Of a stretch of 64,000 nucleotides of DNA, positions 62,880-64,000 are shown in pieces; positions within the stretch are counted from its first letter, which is position 1; every line of letters starts with the position of its first letter. The notes beneath the pieces were generated by a model. It saw only the letters and a program-made list of their open reading frames with translations. It made no database searches and had not been told where the DNA came from. The stretch covers positions 1 through 64,000 of the forward strand of contig JAPLTF010000063.1 in assembly GCA_026398275.1 (NCBI GenBank), written 5' to 3'. Source of the DNA: Verrucomicrobiota bacterium. Its GTDB lineage: Bacteria; Verrucomicrobiota; Verrucomicrobiia; Chthoniobacterales; Terrimicrobiaceae. The position numbers were made by a program, and so were the translations under genes.

Positions 62880-64000
62880 ATGAACCAAATCCCCGGCCAC
62901 CTGTTTGCCAGCGATCCGACGTGTCGCGAACTTCCAGACGGTCGCTTCTGGATTTTTACGACGCACGACCAGTGTTCCAGCGAATTTCAGGCCCCGGCCG
63001 ATTACTGGGACAACATGTATTCGTATCAGGCCTACAGCACGGCCGACTTTGTCGAGTGGCGCCAGCACGGCTCGATTCTCAGTCGTTTTGACATCGCCTG
63101 GGGCACGGCGAATGCGGTCTGGGACGGCGATGCGGGCATCCCTGCCAACGGGCGCTATTATGCCTACATACCGATTCGGTGCGCAGGGACAAAAGGCTGG
63201 GAATTCCAGATGGCGGTGTTGGTGGCCGACCAACCGGAAGGTCCCTACAAGGACGCGCTGGGGCGGCCGTTTCTGACCCGGGCGGAGGCGCAAGCGCAAG
63301 GCCTGGGGCATCAGGAACCGTGTGATGTCTGCCTCAGCCCGACCGTCATCATCGCCGATGATGGCTCGCCCTGGCTGCTCTTCGGGCAGTTCCGCGCCTA
63401 CATGGCCCCTCTGTGCAGCGACATGCTGGGGTTTTCCGGACCGATCCGTGAGTTGAACATCTCGCTGTTCTCCGGCGAGGCGCATGAATTCATCGAAGGC
63501 CCGATGCTGCACAAAGTGGGTTCGCGCTGGGTGTTCAGCTACATGACTTACAAGAATTGGAAGGGAAAACCCAACGCCAACTTTCAGCCGGACGATCCGG
63601 AGGGGCCTTATATCCAAGTTTGTGAATCCGACAGCATGTTCGGGCCGTTTGATAATCCACGCCATTGGATTTACCCGTCGGCCCCGGACGACTGCAATAT
63701 CCAGCACGCCATGGCGCCATGGCGCGGACGCTGGATCGTGGCCTATCATCTGCCGTGGAGGCAGGGGTCCGAGTTCCGTAAAATGCATGTCACCGAGGCC
63801 CGCCTGGATGCCGACCAAAGACTCCTGCCGATTTATCCGAAGGCAGATCCGGGGCTTGGTGAAACATCCCGGATCACCTATGCGGCGCATGCCAAACGCT
63901 TCGCGCAGGAATACTCGGCCGCCCAAGGCGCGCGACTGGAACAAGGGCCGCTCAAGGCGCATCACGTGGTCTTTCAGCCGGGTGGGCACATTCGGTTTGA
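62880..64000 (+). CDS. GH43-like glycoside hydrolase (3' end beyond the window)
   Basis: An open frame from ATG 62880 runs to the window end for 373 codons. LFASDPTCRELPDGRFW places a catalytic base candidate at D12, as in the 'DP' start of five-bladed propeller enzymes, and HEFIEGPMLHKVGSRWVFSY places the general acid at E206. Both fit clan GH-F (GH43). No signal peptide is seen. The last visible residues (HHVVFQPGGHIRF) may begin a CBM6-like domain. GH43 enzymes remove arabinose, xylose or galactose side groups, in keeping with the GH3/GH120 pair at the other end of the window. A large open frame on the opposite strand here is a coding shadow. Confidence 0.8.
   Translation, partial: MNQIPGHLFASDPTCRELPDGRFWIFTTHDQCSSEFQAPADYWDNMYSYQAYSTADFVEWRQHGSILSRFDIAWGTANAVWDGDAGIPANGRYYAYIPIRCAGTKGWEFQMAVLVADQPEGPYKDALGRPFLTRAEAQAQGLGHQEPCDVCLSPTVIIADDGSPWLLFGQFRAYMAPLCSDMLGFSGPIRELNISLFSGEAHEFIEGPMLHKVGSRWVFSYMTYKNWKGKPNANFQPDDPEGPYIQVCESDSMFGPFDNPRHWIYPSAPDDCNIQHAMAPWRGRWIVAYHLPWRQGSEFRKMHVTEARLDADQRLLPIYPKADPGLGETSRITYAAHAKRFAQEYSAAQGARLEQGPLKAHHVVFQPGGHIRF

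Noticed and set aside
60822-63989. A 1055-codon open frame on the minus strand across GH29 copy 2, the nucleotidyltransferase pair and GH43.
   Set aside because: It is antisense to several genes with clear catalytic motifs and has no recognisable domain; long antisense frames are expected in GC-rich coding DNA.

Overview
The window looks like a chromosomal segment of a GC-rich Verrucomicrobiota bacterium, probably near Chthoniobacter or Terrimicrobium. Three things suggest this: a complete four-gene 'Verru_Chthon cassette' (B-C-D-A), a PEP-CTERM protein, and palindromic repeats of types I recall as common in Verrucomicrobiota and Planctomycetota. Almost the whole window is devoted to carbohydrate use. 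No rRNA, tRNA, CRISPR array or prophage was seen. The left edge is cut inside an IS1380-type transposase gene, and the right edge inside a GH43-like gene.

Left block (about 0.4-17.9 kb, all on the minus strand). In transcription order it holds a GH106-like protein of about 1290 aa, a secreted SGNH/Ig/CBM9-like protein, ExbB, ExbD and a TonB-position protein ending in a beta-sandwich. A xylo-oligosaccharide operon follows (GH3, GH120 beta-xylosidase, creatininase-family hydrolase), then a nucleotidyltransferase-like protein and an MFS transporter fused to HEAT repeats.

Middle block (about 18-52 kb, plus strand). The cassette B-C-D-A encodes three pseudopilins and one giant GspK/PilX-like protein, so it resembles a GspI-J-H-K pseudopilus tip. 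Next is a run of very large exported proteins: a 2015-aa pseudo-gingipain/FN3 protein, a PA14/clan A-like protein, an SGNH hydrolase and a 1611-aa SASA esterase with BACON domains. Two coupled cytoplasmic genes (DUF5054/GH38-like and a barrel protein) lie among them. A further unit has a second clan A-like protein, a small exported protein and an unusual MFS transporter.

Right block (about 52-64 kb). A LacI-family regulator diverges from a PEP-CTERM protein. Then come GH29, GH78, GH31, a second GH29, a nucleotidyltransferase pair and GH43, all apparently cytoplasmic.

One 28-bp element links the plus-strand units: a LacI-operator-like 14-mer (consensus GTnAAGSSnTTWAC) followed by exactly 11 nt and TTG. 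It precedes the cassette, the 2015-aa gene, the second clan A-like gene, the first GH29, GH31 and GH43. I read the locus as one regulon. In this model exported multidomain proteins, perhaps aided by the pseudopilus-like cassette and the ExbBD unit, bind and deacylate a glycan containing fucose, rhamnose and xylose; two MFS transporters import the pieces; and cytoplasmic hydrolases finish degradation. The gene families and the shared box are read from the sequence. The machine-level model is inference.
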